The notes under the pieces: generated by a model
What the model was told of the DNA's origin: nothing
The model's input: the letters and a program-made list of their open reading frames with translations, nothing else
Database searches by the model: none
DNA from: Opitutia bacterium UBA7350
GTDB taxonomy: Bacteria; Verrucomicrobiota; Verrucomicrobiia; Opitutales; Coraliomargaritaceae
Length of the DNA stretch: 64,000 nt
Direction: 5' to 3'
NCBI GenBank assembly: GCA_949524905.1
Contig: CATINC010000005.1
Span: 124,001-188,000, forward strand
Made by a program: the position numbers and the translations under genes
Shown: positions 25,378-36,284 of the stretch, in pieces
Layout: each line of letters begins with the position of its first letter
Position numbering within the stretch: the stretch's first letter is position 1

Positions 25378-27357
25378 ATGGCAGTGGTCGAAAAAGAAGA
25401 AGTTGTGGCGTTCGAGAATGAGCTTTGTCGTGCTGAGGATCCTACTTGTGGGTCGAGTGATGCCGGAATAACGCGCACCTGGCTGCATGTTGGGGTGGCG
25501 GCAATTTTTGCAGGGCAGAGCATGGTACTTTCGCTGGCGCTCAACATGACGCCGCCGGATTATGGCTCGACGGCGTATTGGGTTTTGCATGGCGGATTAA
25601 TTGGGTCTGCTTTGCTGGTCTTTATTTTTCTTGGGGGAAGTTTATTGCGTGCAAGTCTGGCGATGTTTCGTGCACGACGTCTTTCCATTGATGGACTCTT
25701 TATGATGAGTCTCCTCGGCGCATTCGTTGGTTCCTTGCTATCGACCATAAGCGGAACTGGGGCAATTTTTTATGAGGTAGTTTCGGTGGTTATTGCGATT
25801 CACGCTTTGGGTCGGGTTTTTAGCGAGCGTTCTTTGGCACGTTTAAAATCAGCGACTGACGATTTGAGCGAACGCTTTGATCGAGTGCGGGTGAAACGAG
25901 AGGATCAATGGGAATGGCAAGCCGTATCGACTTTAAGTCTGGGAGCAATTGTACGCATTGAGCCGGAAGAGCCTGTTTCCGTTGATGGAGTTATTCTAAA
26001 GGGAAGCGGTTATGTAAACGAGTCGGCACTTTCTGGTGAGCCATTGCCAATTGTTCGGCGGGTCGGGGACCGTCTGCGGGCGGGAACCCATGCACTGGAT
26101 GGAGCATTCGAGGTGAAGGTTGGGGCAGTTTTAGGGGAGCGAGAGCTGGATACGATTTTGAAAACAGTGCGATCCAGGGCGAGTCGTCCCTCTCAACTTC
26201 AGACGCAGGCAGATCGATTGATACAATTTTTTCTACCTTTAGTTGCCGGGGTAAGTTTACTAACGGGCTTGTATTGGTTATGGGCTGGTGATTGGACCGA
26301 GGCGGTTTTTAATGCCATGGCGGTTTTATTGGTGGCTTGCCCCTGTGCTTTAGGATTAGCCACTCCTGTGGCAATTTGGCAGGGATTGTACCGTCTTTCG
26401 CAGAGTGGATTGACCAGTCGTGATGGCGCTTTAATTGACGTGCTTGCTCAAACAAAGCGCATTTTTTTCGACAAGACCGGTACTTTGAGTGAAGGGCATT
26501 TACAAGTTACCGAATGTGTAGTCTTGGGTGCATGGGTAGAGCGTCAAGATACGTTATTGAATGCTGTGCATGTTTTGGAGGCCAAGTCGGAGCATCCCGT
26601 TGCGCGCACGCTGAGCCGATACTGTGGGGCAGAAGATAACAGCTTAAAACTGACTGACCTCAAGAATTATCCTGGAAAAGGTATGGGCGGTCGTTTTCAG
26701 GGATTTGAATTACAAGTGGGCGAGGCGGATTTATTCCCTGCGGTCGATATTCTAGCGGTGGAGGGACAGCTCCGTGAAAAGAACGGGAAGCGAATATTTG
26801 CTTTTGTAGAAGGCGAATTGGCAGCGGTTTTTGTTTTACGTGAAGTACTTCGCAAGGGCATCGATTCTGTTTGGAAGGCATTACAATCTTTGAATATAGC
26901 GGCCGAAGTATTAACGGGTGATCCTAAACCAGAGTTAGAATTACCAAAAACAGTGTGCCTGCAGGCTGGATTGCCAGCGCAAGAAAAAGCGCGGCGGGTA
27001 AAAGAATCCTGTGCAGCGGGCGAACTTCCATTATTTATCGGCGATGGAGTCAATGATTCTGGTGCGATGGTTGAAGCCACGGGGGCAATTGCCATGGGTA
27101 GCGGTGCTGAGTTGGCTCGGGGTGCAGCCGGTGCATTATTCGTAGGGGATCAGATCTCATTTCTACCCGAGGGTATTCGTCTCTCGAGAGCAATCCAGCA
27201 ACGATTACGGGCCAATTTAATTTATGCCGCTCTTTATAACAGTTTCGGTATGATTTTTGCGGCCAGTGGGAATTTGCATCCAGTCGCTGCTGCTTGCATT
27301 ATGTTTATTTCTAGTGCTTGGGTGCTCAGTCGAACTCGCCTCCCACAGCAAGTATAA
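25378..27357 (+). CDS. P1B-type heavy-metal (probably copper) transporting ATPase without an N-terminal metal domain
   Basis: 659 residues. The CPC membrane motif ACPCALGLATPVA (Cys about 321 and 323), the phosphorylated Asp in FDKTGTLSEGH (about 365), the SEHPVA nucleotide-binding motif and GDGVNDSGAM are all present, as is the actuator loop (ESALSGEPLPI). The N-terminus lacks a CxxC heavy-metal-associated domain, unlike most CopA. Transport is across the inner membrane, most likely copper. It precedes the Act/cbb3 block by 359 bases. A CcoI/FixI-like role in delivering copper to the oxidase is reasonable but inferred from context. Confidence 0.88.
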   Translation: MAVVEKEEVVAFENELCRAEDPTCGSSDAGITRTWLHVGVAAIFAGQSMVLSLALNMTPPDYGSTAYWVLHGGLIGSALLVFIFLGGSLLRASLAMFRARRLSIDGLFMMSLLGAFVGSLLSTISGTGAIFYEVVSVVIAIHALGRVFSERSLARLKSATDDLSERFDRVRVKREDQWEWQAVSTLSLGAIVRIEPEEPVSVDGVILKGSGYVNESALSGEPLPIVRRVGDRLRAGTHALDGAFEVKVGAVLGERELDTILKTVRSRASRPSQLQTQADRLIQFFLPLVAGVSLLTGLYWLWAGDWTEAVFNAMAVLLVACPCALGLATPVAIWQGLYRLSQSGLTSRDGALIDVLAQTKRIFFDKTGTLSEGHLQVTECVVLGAWVERQDTLLNAVHVLEAKSEHPVARTLSRYCGAEDNSLKLTDLKNYPGKGMGGRFQGFELQVGEADLFPAVDILAVEGQLREKNGKRIFAFVEGELAAVFVLREVLRKGIDSVWKALQSLNIAAEVLTGDPKPELELPKTVCLQAGLPAQEKARRVKESCAAGELPLFIGDGVNDSGAMVEATGAIAMGSGAELARGAAGALFVGDQISFLPEGIRLSRAIQQRLRANLIYAALYNSFGMIFAASGNLHPVAAACIMFISSAWVLSRTRLPQQV

Positions 27358-27716
27358 ACTAAATTAATACCACGGATCGCTTTTGCTAATTGATGCGAGC
27401 CAATCGCAAGTGAGCATTGCTAAACGGCATCTAGAATTCTATCTAATAGAAATATAGTTAGCCAACGAACAGAAGTGTTTAAGGTTGATGAATTCCCACC
27501 TATATATGGGTTAAAGAACTTTCGCTTTCACGTATTTTTTCAAAAAGATAATTGCTATTATTTCTTAGCTGAATTTCCTACGAGCTTTAATGAGTTATCG
27601 ACCTGCACGGACCGTCTCAGAAAACATGACATCGCTTGTTTGCCTCAGAGGTAAAAATCAGGTCACTCAAGCGTCCCCTCGTAACGACACTGAGAGGGCA
27701 GCTTGCTAAAATTTCC
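27358..27716. other. 359-base gap between the metal ATPase and actA
   Basis: No gene is supported here. The open frame of actA extends upstream to 27636 but its sequence there is not protein-like. An inverted repeat TTCTAT-CTA-ATAGAA lies at 27437-27451 and could be a regulatory site. The region is AT-rich up to about 27610 and is the natural place for the promoter of the 11-kb respiratory block. No strong -35/-10 pair stands out, and no clear terminator is seen after the ATPase gene. Confidence 0.3.
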
Positions 27717-28370
27717 ATGGCAAATGTATTTCCAAAATGGGTGAACACGGTGCCGATCAAAGTGATCGTGGCGATTGTGATGATCAAAACTGCGGTGGTT
27801 CTGGGGGTAACGTATTATTGTACGCCCAAATATACTCGGGTGGGGTATGCTCCGACACAGCCGGTAGCCTTCAGTCATGCCTTGCACTCAGGGCAATTGG
27901 AAATTGATTGCCGTTATTGCCACACCTACGTGGATCGCTCTGCGCATTCCAATGTGCCGACGACTGAAGTCTGTATGAGCTGCCATAGTATGGTGCGCAA
28001 GGATGACCCCCAATTGGCGATTGTTCGTGATAGCTATGAATCAGGTGAGCCTGTGCCTTGGGTTCGGATTCACAAGGTGCCTGACTACGTTTACTTTAAT
28101 CATGCAGTCCATGTGAATCGAGGTATCAGTTGCGTAGAGTGCCATGGTCGCATTGATGAGATGGAGGTGGTGCATCACGCCAAGCCTCTGAGTATGGGCT
28201 TCTGCTTGGAGTGTCACCGAAATCCTGAAGAATACATTCGTCCGGTAGAAGAAGTTTACAACCTTGGTTGGGAGCGACCTACCGATGCTGCCAGTAAAGC
28301 CGAATTTGAAGGCTTTGTTCACGACTGGAAAGTCAACCCGCCACAAAGTTGCTCTGGTTGCCACCGTTAA
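27717..28370 (+). CDS. actA: ActA, pentahaem cytochrome c of alternative complex III
   Basis: 217 residues from the ATG at 27717 (MANVFPKWVNTVP); the upstream in-frame ATG at 27636 adds an unlikely basic stretch. One N-terminal membrane anchor (about 14-32) precedes a periplasmic domain with five CxxCH haem motifs: CRYCH, CMSCH, CVECH, CLECH and CSGCH. Pentahaem ActA is the entry subunit for electrons leaving the quinol pool in alternative complex III. It is the first of an unbroken run to 39117. A related c7/NrfH-like fold is possible by sequence, but the order actA-actB-actC is decisive. Confidence 0.94.
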   Translation: MANVFPKWVNTVPIKVIVAIVMIKTAVVLGVTYYCTPKYTRVGYAPTQPVAFSHALHSGQLEIDCRYCHTYVDRSAHSNVPTTEVCMSCHSMVRKDDPQLAIVRDSYESGEPVPWVRIHKVPDYVYFNHAVHVNRGISCVECHGRIDEMEVVHHAKPLSMGFCLECHRNPEEYIRPVEEVYNLGWERPTDAASKAEFEGFVHDWKVNPPQSCSGCHR

Positions 28371-28388
28371 AATAATTTACGAAATACG

Positions 28389-31300
28389 ATGAAAGAATTT
28401 GAAAATTCAGGCCCAAGCTATTGGAAGAGCCTTGATGGACTAGCGGAGACGCCGGCTTTTAAGGAATGGGTAGAGCGTGAGTTTCCTGCAGGTGCAGCCG
28501 AACTCGAAGGCGTAAATCGACGTCAATTCATGAAAGTCATGGCTGCGTCTTTTGGGCTCGCAGGCATGGGCATGGCGGGCTGCCGCCGTCCAGTGCAAAC
28601 GATTTTGCCCTATGCCAAGCAACCGGAAAATTTAATTCCAGGGGTTGCATCTTACTACGCGAGCTCTATGCCAGGGCTCAAGGGTAACATTCCTTTAATC
28701 GTTGAGACCCATAGCGGTCGTCCTACTAAGGTAGAAGGCAATCCAAGCTACAAACCCTTCGGCGGAGCAAGCAGCATTCAATCACAGGCCAGTGTTTTGG
28801 ATTTGTATGATCCAGATCGTGCAAGCAAAAGTTTGGCGCGCGGGGGCACACTCTCTCCAGAAAAAGTTCGCGATTTATTGAATTCGGTTCGCAAGGCGCA
28901 CCTAGAAGACCAAGGTGAAGGACTGGTGGTGGTGGCCGAGCCAAGCACCTCGCCCAGTCGGGCTTCTCTCTTGGCGGCGTTGGCAAAAGAATTCCCTAAA
29001 GCCACCTTTGCTAATTACGCTCCACTGGCGTACGATGCTTCACTTGTAGCCGCTAAATCAGTCTTTGGTCAACCCCTCGATGCACAGCCGCGTTTTGATG
29101 AAGCCGAACGAATTCTTTCAATTGATGCAGATTTCATAACAGAGGGAGACAGTAGTATCGCTCATGCGCGCGCTTTCACTCAAACTCGAAAGGTTAAAGA
29201 CTCAGAAGATGCCGCTCGAATGAGCCGCCTATACGTGGCCGAAAGCATTTTAACGAATACGGGCTCTATGGCTGATCACCGTTTGCGCCTAAGCAGTAGC
29301 GAAATGGGTGCTTTTACTGCGGCTGTTGCTTTAGAAGTTCTTCGAGCCAAGCAAACTGGGTCTGCCCTTCAGCAACCGCTTGAAGGTATTGCCGCCCAGT
29401 TGAAAACGGACCCTAAATGGGTCTCGGAATGTGCGTTAGATCTCTTGGCGCATCGCGGCCGTGCTCTAGTGGTAGCAGGCGCTCATCTGCCGGAGTCGGT
29501 GCACGTTATTGTGCATGTCCTTAATGATATACTCCAAGCTCCAGTCGACTATATACCGGTTGAAGGTGATCTGTTGGGACTAGATGCGGCAGTTGCGCGA
29601 CTCAACACAGGCGAAGTAGAAAATCTCATTCTCTTAGGCGTCAATCCCGCATACAATGCGCCCACAGATCTCGATTGGCCATCTGCCCATGCTAATGCGA
29701 AGCAGAGTATTTGCCTGAGCGATAGTGTGAATGAAACAACAGAAATTTCTAATGTTTTGATAGCCCGCTCACATTACTTAGAATCTTGGGGGGATGGCCG
29801 CACTTTTGATGGCACCCTTGTTCCGGTGCAACCCATGATTGAACCATTGTTTCCAAGCTTTAATGAATTGGAGGTACTCGCACGACTGGCTGGGGCTGCT
29901 TCAAACGATCCTTATACGATTGTCCAGAATACTTTTAGAGAGTTGGGTGGTAGTGATTTTAATCGTTTCCTATCAGTTGGGTTGCTGGAAAACAGTGCAC
30001 CTCAGCCGGCTAAAACTAGCATTAAATTTGCCGCAGCTGCTAAGCTAGTAGCGGCAGATTCCGAGTTAGAATCTGGAAATCAACCCAAAGCTTCTGCGCT
30101 TGAAGTCCGCTTCACTGCCAGTGCTCACACCCTTGATGGGCGCTATGGTAATAACGGTTGGCTTTTGGAATGCCCTGACCCCATTACTAAATTGACTTGG
30201 GATAACGCCATTTTAATCAGTCCTCGTCTGGCTAAGGAATTGGAAGAACGCGATGGGGTGCAAATTTTCCCTAACAAGAAGCCGATGAATCAAGACAATG
30301 CCTTCTTTGAAGGTGCCAAGGGGACTTTGCAGAGCAATAAAGCCGTCTTTAACCGCGGCAAGGAAATGGCAGTTATGGCAGAACTGACCCTCAACGGTCG
30401 GACCCTGAAAGCACCCATCCATGTCGTTCCCGGCATGGCGAATTACACTCTTCAATTACCGCTTGGTTTTGGCCGCAAGGTGATTGGACGTGTGGGTCAG
30501 GGTAGTGGTTTTGATTTTTATGCTCTACGTGAGACAGGAGCGAGTGCTTATGCTCTGAAAGCTGTGCTTAAACTGACGCAGGAAACGTATCGCCTAGCGA
30601 ACACTCAGGAGCACTGGTCAATGGAAGGACGCGCGATCATTCGAGAAGGCAATGTAGATGACTACAGTAAAAAACCAGATTTCGCGCAAAAGATGGGTGT
30701 GGAGTCTCATGCGCCGGCAAATTACGGTAAGTACAAAGATAAAACTCTTCAGGAAAAATCCCTCAACAATTACCGAGGTAATTCTGCTTACGAGCATCCA
30801 AAATTTAATTCACCAGACCCCAACGTTAAAGTTTGGAAAGGCAAGGAGGATAAATACCCCAAGCCACAACAATGGGGTATGTCGATTGATTTAAATAGCT
30901 GCACCGGATGTTCTGCGTGTGTGGTAGCCTGCCAGAGTGAAAACAACATTCCGATAGTGGGTAAAGATCAGTCCTTACGTGGACGCGAAATGCACTGGAT
31001 GCGCATCGATCGTTATTTCTCTGCAGCGGAGTATGACCAAACCAGCGTGCCGGAAGAAGTTCAGGTCTCGTTTATGGGTATGCTTTGCCAGCATTGTGAA
31101 AATGCTCCCTGTGAAAATGTATGTCCGGTTAATGCGACCGTGCATGATCGGAGTGGTCTAAATGTTATGGCCTACAACCGTTGTGTGGGTACGCGTTACT
31201 GCGCTAACAATTGCCCCTATAAGGTGCGTCGTTTTAACTTCTTTGATTGGAATAAGCGCCAGATCGGTGAATTTTACAAAGGACCGTTTGGTAAAGTAGA

Positions 31301-31769
31301 TGTGCCTGAGGTTGAAAAGATGCAGAAGAATCCCAATGTCACCGTTCGGATGCGTGGCGTGATGGAGAAGTGCACCTTCTGCGTCCAACGCATTGAAGCC
31401 GCAAAGATTTCACAAAAACGTGTTGCTGGAGCCTCCGATAATATTCGGGTTAAGGACGGTGCGATCAAGACCGCCTGCCAACAGGTTTGTCCAACGGATG
31501 CCATTGTCTTTGGTGATATTTCTGATCCAGACTCCGTGGTTTCCAAGTTGAAGGATAGTGGGCGGGATTATTCCGTTTTAGGCTATCTCAATGCCCGTCC
31601 CCGCACAACTTACTTGGCGCGCTTGCGCAATCCAAATAAACGGATGCCGGATTACTACTCGAAACCGCATGCCTACTCACAGTATGATGAGCGCTACGGG
31701 CACAGTAGTACTGGGATTAAGCCTTCTGGTCACGATACCCACCCGCAGGACCAAGACCACGCGCATTAA
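28389..31769 (+). CDS. actB: ActB, iron-sulfur/molybdopterin-like subunit of alternative complex III
   Basis: 1126 residues, one fused chain. A Tat-like motif (NRRQFMKV, about 43-50) with a hydrophobic stretch and Cys65 lies near the start. The next 700 residues are a molybdopterin oxidoreductase-like domain with no visible cofactor-binding motifs, as is normal for ActB. From about residue 835 comes a four-cluster ferredoxin domain: [34 protein letters not shown] and CTFCVQ...CQQVCP. The Fe-S wire probably carries electrons from the quinol site. It lies 18 bases after actA and 21 before actC. Confidence 0.94.
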   Translation: MKEFENSGPSYWKSLDGLAETPAFKEWVEREFPAGAAELEGVNRRQFMKVMAASFGLAGMGMAGCRRPVQTILPYAKQPENLIPGVASYYASSMPGLKGNIPLIVETHSGRPTKVEGNPSYKPFGGASSIQSQASVLDLYDPDRASKSLARGGTLSPEKVRDLLNSVRKAHLEDQGEGLVVVAEPSTSPSRASLLAALAKEFPKATFANYAPLAYDASLVAAKSVFGQPLDAQPRFDEAERILSIDADFITEGDSSIAHARAFTQTRKVKDSEDAARMSRLYVAESILTNTGSMADHRLRLSSSEMGAFTAAVALEVLRAKQTGSALQQPLEGIAAQLKTDPKWVSECALDLLAHRGRALVVAGAHLPESVHVIVHVLNDILQAPVDYIPVEGDLLGLDAAVARLNTGEVENLILLGVNPAYNAPTDLDWPSAHANAKQSICLSDSVNETTEISNVLIARSHYLESWGDGRTFDGTLVPVQPMIEPLFPSFNELEVLARLAGAASNDPYTIVQNTFRELGGSDFNRFLSVGLLENSAPQPAKTSIKFAAAAKLVAADSELESGNQPKASALEVRFTASAHTLDGRYGNNGWLLECPDPITKLTWDNAILISPRLAKELEERDGVQIFPNKKPMNQDNAFFEGAKGTLQSNKAVFNRGKEMAVMAELTLNGRTLKAPIHVVPGMANYTLQLPLGFGRKVIGRVGQGSGFDFYALRETGASAYALKAVLKLTQETYRLANTQEHWSMEGRAIIREGNVDDYSKKPDFAQKMGVESHAPANYGKYKDKTLQEKSLNNYRGNSAYEHPKFNSPDPNVKVWKGKEDKYPKPQQWGMSIDLNSCTGCSACVVACQSENNIPIVGKDQSLRGREMHWMRIDRYFSAAEYDQTSVPEEVQVSFMGMLCQHCENAPCENVCPVNATVHDRSGLNVMAYNRCVGTRYCANNCPYKVRRFNFFDWNKRQIGEFYKGPFGKVDVPEVEKMQKNPNVTVRMRGVMEKCTFCVQRIEAAKISQKRVAGASDNIRVKDGAIKTACQQVCPTDAIVFGDISDPDSVVSKLKDSGRDYSVLGYLNARPRTTYLARLRNPNKRMPDYYSKPHAYSQYDERYGHSSTGIKPSGHDTHPQDQDHAH

Positions 31770-31790
31770 TTTAAACGATCACGAGCAAAA

Positions 31791-33290
31791 ATGGCATCTT
31801 CTCCAAACGACAGTCCCTTGAGCCCGACTCAGGCTGCAATCCTTTCTAAGGTGGAGCCCGCAGAGTTGGTCGAGCAACCCTTGGTTGCGAATGATCGTGA
31901 TTTTAATTGGGTCACCAATAAGATCTGCCGGATTGTGGAAACCAAGACACCGACTTGGTGGTGGGTTTGCATGGCGATGGCACTATTGACCGCTTCCTTT
32001 ACGGGAATGGGACTTGCTTATCTCGTCAGTACAGGGGTAGGGGTCTGGGGTCTGGCAAATCCGATCAATTGGGGATGGGCGATTGTTAATTTCGTTTTTT
32101 GGATTGGTATTGGTCACGCAGGTACCTTGATATCGGCGGTGTTGTGCCTTTTAAAGCAGGGATGGCGTACTTCGATTAATCGAGCGGCGGAAGCCATGAC
32201 GATTTTTGCGGTTATTTGTGCGGGTATCTTCCCGCTTTTCCACGTGGGTCGTATCTGGTTTGCTTGGTGGCTATTTCCGTTGCCAAATGCTAATGCCATT
32301 TGGCCGCAGTTTCGTTCGCCACTTGAATGGGATGTATTTGCGGTTTCGACCTACGGAACAGTCTCGGTACTTTTCTGGTATATGGGGATGATTCCCGATT
32401 TGGGAGTTTTGCGCGACCGAGCGGTGCAACGCCTTAAATTGGGAGCGTATGAGGGCAGCAGTTGGCTGACCAAACGCATGGATATTTTTCGTAAATATTT
32501 TTATGCAATTTTCGCAATGGGTTGGCGCAATGCTGGTAACCACTGGCGAAACTATGAAATGGCTTATCTTGTTCTTGCGGGGCTCTCCACTCCCTTGGTG
32601 CTTTCCGTTCACACAATCGTTTCCTTTGACTTTGCGGTCGCTCAATTGCCGGGTTGGCACACAACCATTTTTCCTCCGTATTTTGTGGCGGGGGCCATTT
32701 TCTCTGGCTTTGGTATGGTGCTCACCTTGATGTTGCCGCTACGTGCGGTCTATGGTCTCCATGATCTCATCACTCAGCGGCATATCGATAATATGTGTAA
32801 GATCTGCCTCGGTACGGGTTCGATTGTGGGCTATGCCTATATCATGGAGTTCTTCATTGCGTGGTATGGAGCTAACCCTTACGAGAGCTTCGCCTTCATC
32901 AATCGTGGTTTTGGTCAATATTCCTGGGCTTATTACATGATGTTTGCATGTAACGTCTTCACCCCACAGCTGTTCTGGTTTAAAGCAGTCCGCCGCAATG
33001 CCGCCCTTGTTTGGGTGATGTCTATTTTCATTAATGTAGGTATGTGGTTTGAGCGATTTGTTATCACGGTAACTTCGCTTGCTAATGATTTCCTTCCCAG
33101 TTCCTGGGGTTACTATTCGCCCACTATTGTCGATGTCTTCACTTTCTTCGGCACCTTTGGGGTCTTCAGTGTACTCTTCCTCATGTTCGTACGCTTCTTG
33201 CCTCTTATGCCAATTGGAGAAGTTAAATACGTTATGCCGCAAGCTGACCCTCACTGTCACTCTAGCCACCAGAAAGGAGAGCAGCACTAA
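31791..33290 (+). CDS. actC: ActC, NrfD-like membrane subunit
   Basis: 499 residues with about ten membrane helices, NrfD/PsrC family. ActC is one of two quinol-binding membrane subunits and a likely proton channel. The N-terminal 60 residues are cytoplasmic, followed by the first helix at about 60-80. Its stop overlaps the ATG of the next gene at 33290, so translation of actC and actD is coupled. Confidence 0.94.
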   Translation: MASSPNDSPLSPTQAAILSKVEPAELVEQPLVANDRDFNWVTNKICRIVETKTPTWWWVCMAMALLTASFTGMGLAYLVSTGVGVWGLANPINWGWAIVNFVFWIGIGHAGTLISAVLCLLKQGWRTSINRAAEAMTIFAVICAGIFPLFHVGRIWFAWWLFPLPNANAIWPQFRSPLEWDVFAVSTYGTVSVLFWYMGMIPDLGVLRDRAVQRLKLGAYEGSSWLTKRMDIFRKYFYAIFAMGWRNAGNHWRNYEMAYLVLAGLSTPLVLSVHTIVSFDFAVAQLPGWHTTIFPPYFVAGAIFSGFGMVLTLMLPLRAVYGLHDLITQRHIDNMCKICLGTGSIVGYAYIMEFFIAWYGANPYESFAFINRGFGQYSWAYYMMFACNVFTPQLFWFKAVRRNAALVWVMSIFINVGMWFERFVITVTSLANDFLPSSWGYYSPTIVDVFTFFGTFGVFSVLFLMFVRFLPLMPIGEVKYVMPQADPHCHSSHQKGEQH

Positions 33291-33820
33291 TGTCCGTGCC
33301 ACACGCTATCATCGCGAGCTTCCCCGACACGCCGAGCTTCTACCACGCCGCCGAAAAGGTGCGTGATGCCGGTTACAAAAAATGGGATACCTATTCTTCC
33401 TTCCCGGTACATGGGATGCCTCAAGCTCAGGGGCAACCTCGCTCAAAGGTACCGATCTTTACTTTTTGTGGTGGGATAACGGGCTTTGCCCTCGGGTTGT
33501 CTATCGTTTGGTACATGAATTATTTTGATTATCCGCTCATTGTAGGCGGAAAGCCTTTCTTCAGTCCGGTCTTTCCTTTTCCTATTATGTACGAACTGAC
33601 AATTTTACTAGCTGCCTTTGGCACTCTCGGCGGTATGTTTCTCACTAATCTCCTGCCACAACATCACAACCCGTTCTTTGAAAGTGATACTTTCTTAGAG
33701 GTTGCCGGAGATCGCTTGCTCATCGCAATCGAAGCGCGCGACCCTAAGTTCGATGTGCAGAGCACGCGCCAATTTCTAGAGTCTATTGGTGGCACCAACA
33801 TCGAAGAAATAACGGTATAG
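33290..33820 (+). CDS. actD: ActD, DUF3341-family subunit
   Basis: 176 residues with two membrane helices (about 57-80 and 95-120). N-terminal and C-terminal parts are soluble. The start [25 protein letters not shown] is the DUF3341 signature of ActD. Its role is structural in the known complexes. It overlaps actC by one base and is followed by actE after nine bases. Confidence 0.93.
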   Translation: MSVPHAIIASFPDTPSFYHAAEKVRDAGYKKWDTYSSFPVHGMPQAQGQPRSKVPIFTFCGGITGFALGLSIVWYMNYFDYPLIVGGKPFFSPVFPFPIMYELTILLAAFGTLGGMFLTNLLPQHHNPFFESDTFLEVAGDRLLIAIEARDPKFDVQSTRQFLESIGGTNIEEITV

Positions 33821-33829
33821 ATTTTCGCC

Positions 33830-34483
33830 ATGCGTATATTCCTCCTCATTTTTATTTTTATCATCTTTTCGGTTGTTTCGATCCTCGGATTTCGTGGTTC
33901 ACTCAGTAAAAAGACTCCGATTGAGGTTTTCCCCGACATGGATCGTCAGGCTAAATATAAACCTCAGGCAGAAAACAGCTTCTTTGAAGATAAACGTAAT
34001 GATCGCCCCTTACCAGCGCACACCGTGGCTCGTGGAAATTATCTGAACCAAAAAGCAGTCTTTAGTGAGGAGTTTGCGGATTCCAAGCTGGGCGATATGG
34101 CGTATAATCAGGGCAAAAATGCTGACGGTAGTTTTGTCAAAAAGATACCCATAGAAGCTACCAATGAACTGATGAAAATAGGGGAAGAGCGCTATTCTAT
34201 TTTTTGTGCGGCTTGTCACGGTGCGGCGGGTGATGGTAATGGCGTGACGAAGCCCTATGGTGTTTTGGCTGCGACCTATCACGACAAACGACTTCGTTCG
34301 GTTGAAGACGGGTATATTTTTGATGTCATCACTAATGGTAAGGGTTTGATGTACGGTCTAAAGGATCGCCTTTCTCCGCGAGAACGTTGGGCAGCAATTC
34401 TTTATGTTCGTGCTCTGCAGCAGTCACAAAACACCTCGGTTGAATTACTCAACACCACTCAACGCACCGATCTAGGATTTTAA
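33830..34483 (+). CDS. actE: ActE, monohaem cytochrome c
   Basis: 217 residues. A very hydrophobic N-terminus (about 2-22) acts as signal or anchor. One haem c motif, CAACHG, lies in the second half (about residue 123), with GVLAATYHDKRL and the sixth-ligand region (GKGLMYGLKDRL) following. ActE passes electrons from the pentahaem subunit to the oxidase. No cysteine lipobox is clear. Confidence 0.92.
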   Translation: MRIFLLIFIFIIFSVVSILGFRGSLSKKTPIEVFPDMDRQAKYKPQAENSFFEDKRNDRPLPAHTVARGNYLNQKAVFSEEFADSKLGDMAYNQGKNADGSFVKKIPIEATNELMKIGEERYSIFCAACHGAAGDGNGVTKPYGVLAATYHDKRLRSVEDGYIFDVITNGKGLMYGLKDRLSPRERWAAILYVRALQQSQNTSVELLNTTQRTDLGF

Positions 34484-34485
34484 CC

Positions 34486-35736
34486 ATGAATACCGACGCA
34501 CCACAGGTTTACGGCAAAAAAGCCGGCACCCTCGCACTTTTGGTTGGCCTAGTATTTACAGGCTTTGCAGGATTTGGATTTTACCAAGGCTGGGTAGCGG
34601 GTGATTCTCGTCCTCTAATGAGTTGGTTGATCGGGATTGCATTTTGGCTATCGATCGCGGTTGGCATGCTCTTTATTACGCAGATTTGGCACGTTTTTCA
34701 CGCCCGTTGGCCAACGATTCTACGACGGCAATGTGAACACGGTTTCAGCGCATTTCCGGTTTTATTAATTCTTTTTATTCCACTTTTATTGGTTCCTTTC
34801 CTGCACGAAAATCCGGGTTTGTTGTGGAAGTGGATGAACGGCGTGAATGAGTTGCCGGGACATGGAACGGTCGGCGAAGATCCTATCTATGTCTGGAAAC
34901 AACCTTACTTAAACATTAACTTTTTCACCGTCCGTGCCGTAGGAGTCTTTTTTACCTTCATCCTCCTAGCTACATTCTTACGTAAGTGGTCTTTTGATAC
35001 CGATAAAACGGGTGACATCAATAACACCCACAAGGCTAGGCGGCTTTCTTCAATCGGGCTTTTCCTATGTGCAGGTGCTGCTACAATGGGTGCTATTGAT
35101 TGGTTTAAGGCGCTCGAATATCATTGGTTTTCAACGATGTATGGGGTGTGGTTTTTTGCAGCTTCCATGCGAGCAGCCTTGGCTATCTTACTTATTCTTT
35201 CGGTCATTCTGGTAACTCGTGGATACCTTAAAGGAATTTTAAAGCAGTCTCACCGCTATGACATTGGTTGTATGATGCTGGCATTTACAGTCTTCTGGGC
35301 CTACATCAGCTTTTCGCAATACTTTCTGGTCTATAACGCCAACATCCCGGAGGAAACTTTTTGGTACAATATTCGTGAGAAGAATGGCTGGTGGCCTATC
35401 AGTATGTGTTTGGTTTTTGGGCATTTCCTGATTCCTTTCCTTATTCTTCTTTGGTATAAATCTAAAATTGTCGTATGGAGAAGTGTCGCTATCTCAGCTT
35501 GGATTCTTACTTTTCATATCATTGATCTCTACTGGAATATTGTTCCGGGTAAAATCCCTGCAGAAAATGACTATGGGTATACTGTGCGACCCTTCACAGT
35601 AGAAATCTTTGATCTTGCCGCGATTATCGGCTTTGGAGGCTTATGTATTTGGGCTTTTTGCCGTAGCATGAATAAGGCTGAACCCATCCCGGTGCGCGAT
35701 CCCAATATTGAAAATTCACTAAACTACATTGAGTAA
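34486..35736 (+). CDS. actF: ActF, second NrfD-like quinol subunit
   Basis: 416 residues with about ten membrane helices, similar in plan to ActC but shorter. ActF is the last of the universal Act subunits and is thought to share proton movement with ActC. Histidine-rich helical segments (LKALEYHWFST, FTVRAV) are typical. It begins two bases after actE and overlaps the possible TTG start of the next gene. Confidence 0.92.
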   Translation: MNTDAPQVYGKKAGTLALLVGLVFTGFAGFGFYQGWVAGDSRPLMSWLIGIAFWLSIAVGMLFITQIWHVFHARWPTILRRQCEHGFSAFPVLLILFIPLLLVPFLHENPGLLWKWMNGVNELPGHGTVGEDPIYVWKQPYLNINFFTVRAVGVFFTFILLATFLRKWSFDTDKTGDINNTHKARRLSSIGLFLCAGAATMGAIDWFKALEYHWFSTMYGVWFFAASMRAALAILLILSVILVTRGYLKGILKQSHRYDIGCMMLAFTVFWAYISFSQYFLVYNANIPEETFWYNIREKNGWWPISMCLVFGHFLIPFLILLWYKSKIVVWRSVAISAWILTFHIIDLYWNIVPGKIPAENDYGYTVRPFTVEIFDLAAIIGFGGLCIWAFCRSMNKAEPIPVRDPNIENSLNYIE

Positions 35737-35743
35737 ACTCACG

Positions 35744-36082
35744 ATGTCGTCTTCTACACCCGCATTTTTAAATCGCAGTTTCACTTTTATTGGTGCTCTG
35801 GGCGCAATTCTTATTTTTGCCGCCATTTTGTATGTTGCTTACCTACCCAATCGCGCAGAGCGGGTAGACGCAGCTGTAATTGCGGAACGCCAAGCTAAAG
35901 CAGATGAGGCTCGTGCTTCTAGCATTGCGAAACTGAATGGTTTTGCACTTGTGAATAAGGAAGCAGGCACTGTCCGTATCCCGATCGAGCTTGCTAAAGA
36001 ATTGACCCTTCATAACTATACTGTCGACGAAAGCGCAACTGCTGTGGCACCCGCCGAGGCAGCTAACCTAGAGCTTGAGTAA
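35744..36082 (+). CDS. Small membrane protein in the respiratory operon
   Basis: 112 residues from the ATG at 35744; an in-frame TTG at 35729 would overlap actF by eight bases. One membrane helix (about 12-32) is followed by an Ala/Glu-rich helix and a short domain, KEAGTVRIPIELAKEL. Similar RIPI-x-x-A motifs occur in small proteins beside cytochrome oxidase genes, as I remember them, so a role in oxidase assembly or in holding the Act and oxidase complexes together is possible. No known family is certain. Its stop overlaps the next ATG by one base. Confidence 0.7.
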   Translation: MSSSTPAFLNRSFTFIGALGAILIFAAILYVAYLPNRAERVDAAVIAERQAKADEARASSIAKLNGFALVNKEAGTVRIPIELAKELTLHNYTVDESATAVAPAEAANLELE

Positions 36083-36276
36083 TGCCAGTTGAAAATTATC
36101 TAGAACTTTTGCCGATCATCGTGTTGGGGGTTTTCTTCTTCGCGGTAACGGCATACATGCTCTACTGGGCTGCCAATCGGGGACATTTCTCCGACATGGA
36201 TGCTCAGTCTAAAGTCATTTTTACGGAGGAGGAACCAGAAGGAGAACTCTCCGATACCTTCCCGAGCAAACACTGA
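36082..36276 (+). CDS. CcoS-like cbb3 oxidase assembly protein
   Basis: 64 residues: one membrane helix (about 9-31) with an aromatic second half and the short tail AANRGHFSDMDAQSKVIFTEEEP. CcoS proteins have the same size, topology and a GxFDDLD-like element after the helix, here HFSDMD. CcoS is needed to insert the redox cofactors into cbb3 oxidase. It is placed directly before ccoN, which supports the call. Symbol withheld as the match is short. Confidence 0.65.
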   Translation: MPVENYLELLPIIVLGVFFFAVTAYMLYWAANRGHFSDMDAQSKVIFTEEEPEGELSDTFPSKH

Positions 36277-36284
36277 TTTAATTT

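Noticed and set aside
27660-27716. Structured leader of actA
   Set aside because: Only a five-pair stem (CCCTC/GAGGG) with a 13-base loop; not better than chance and no known motif.
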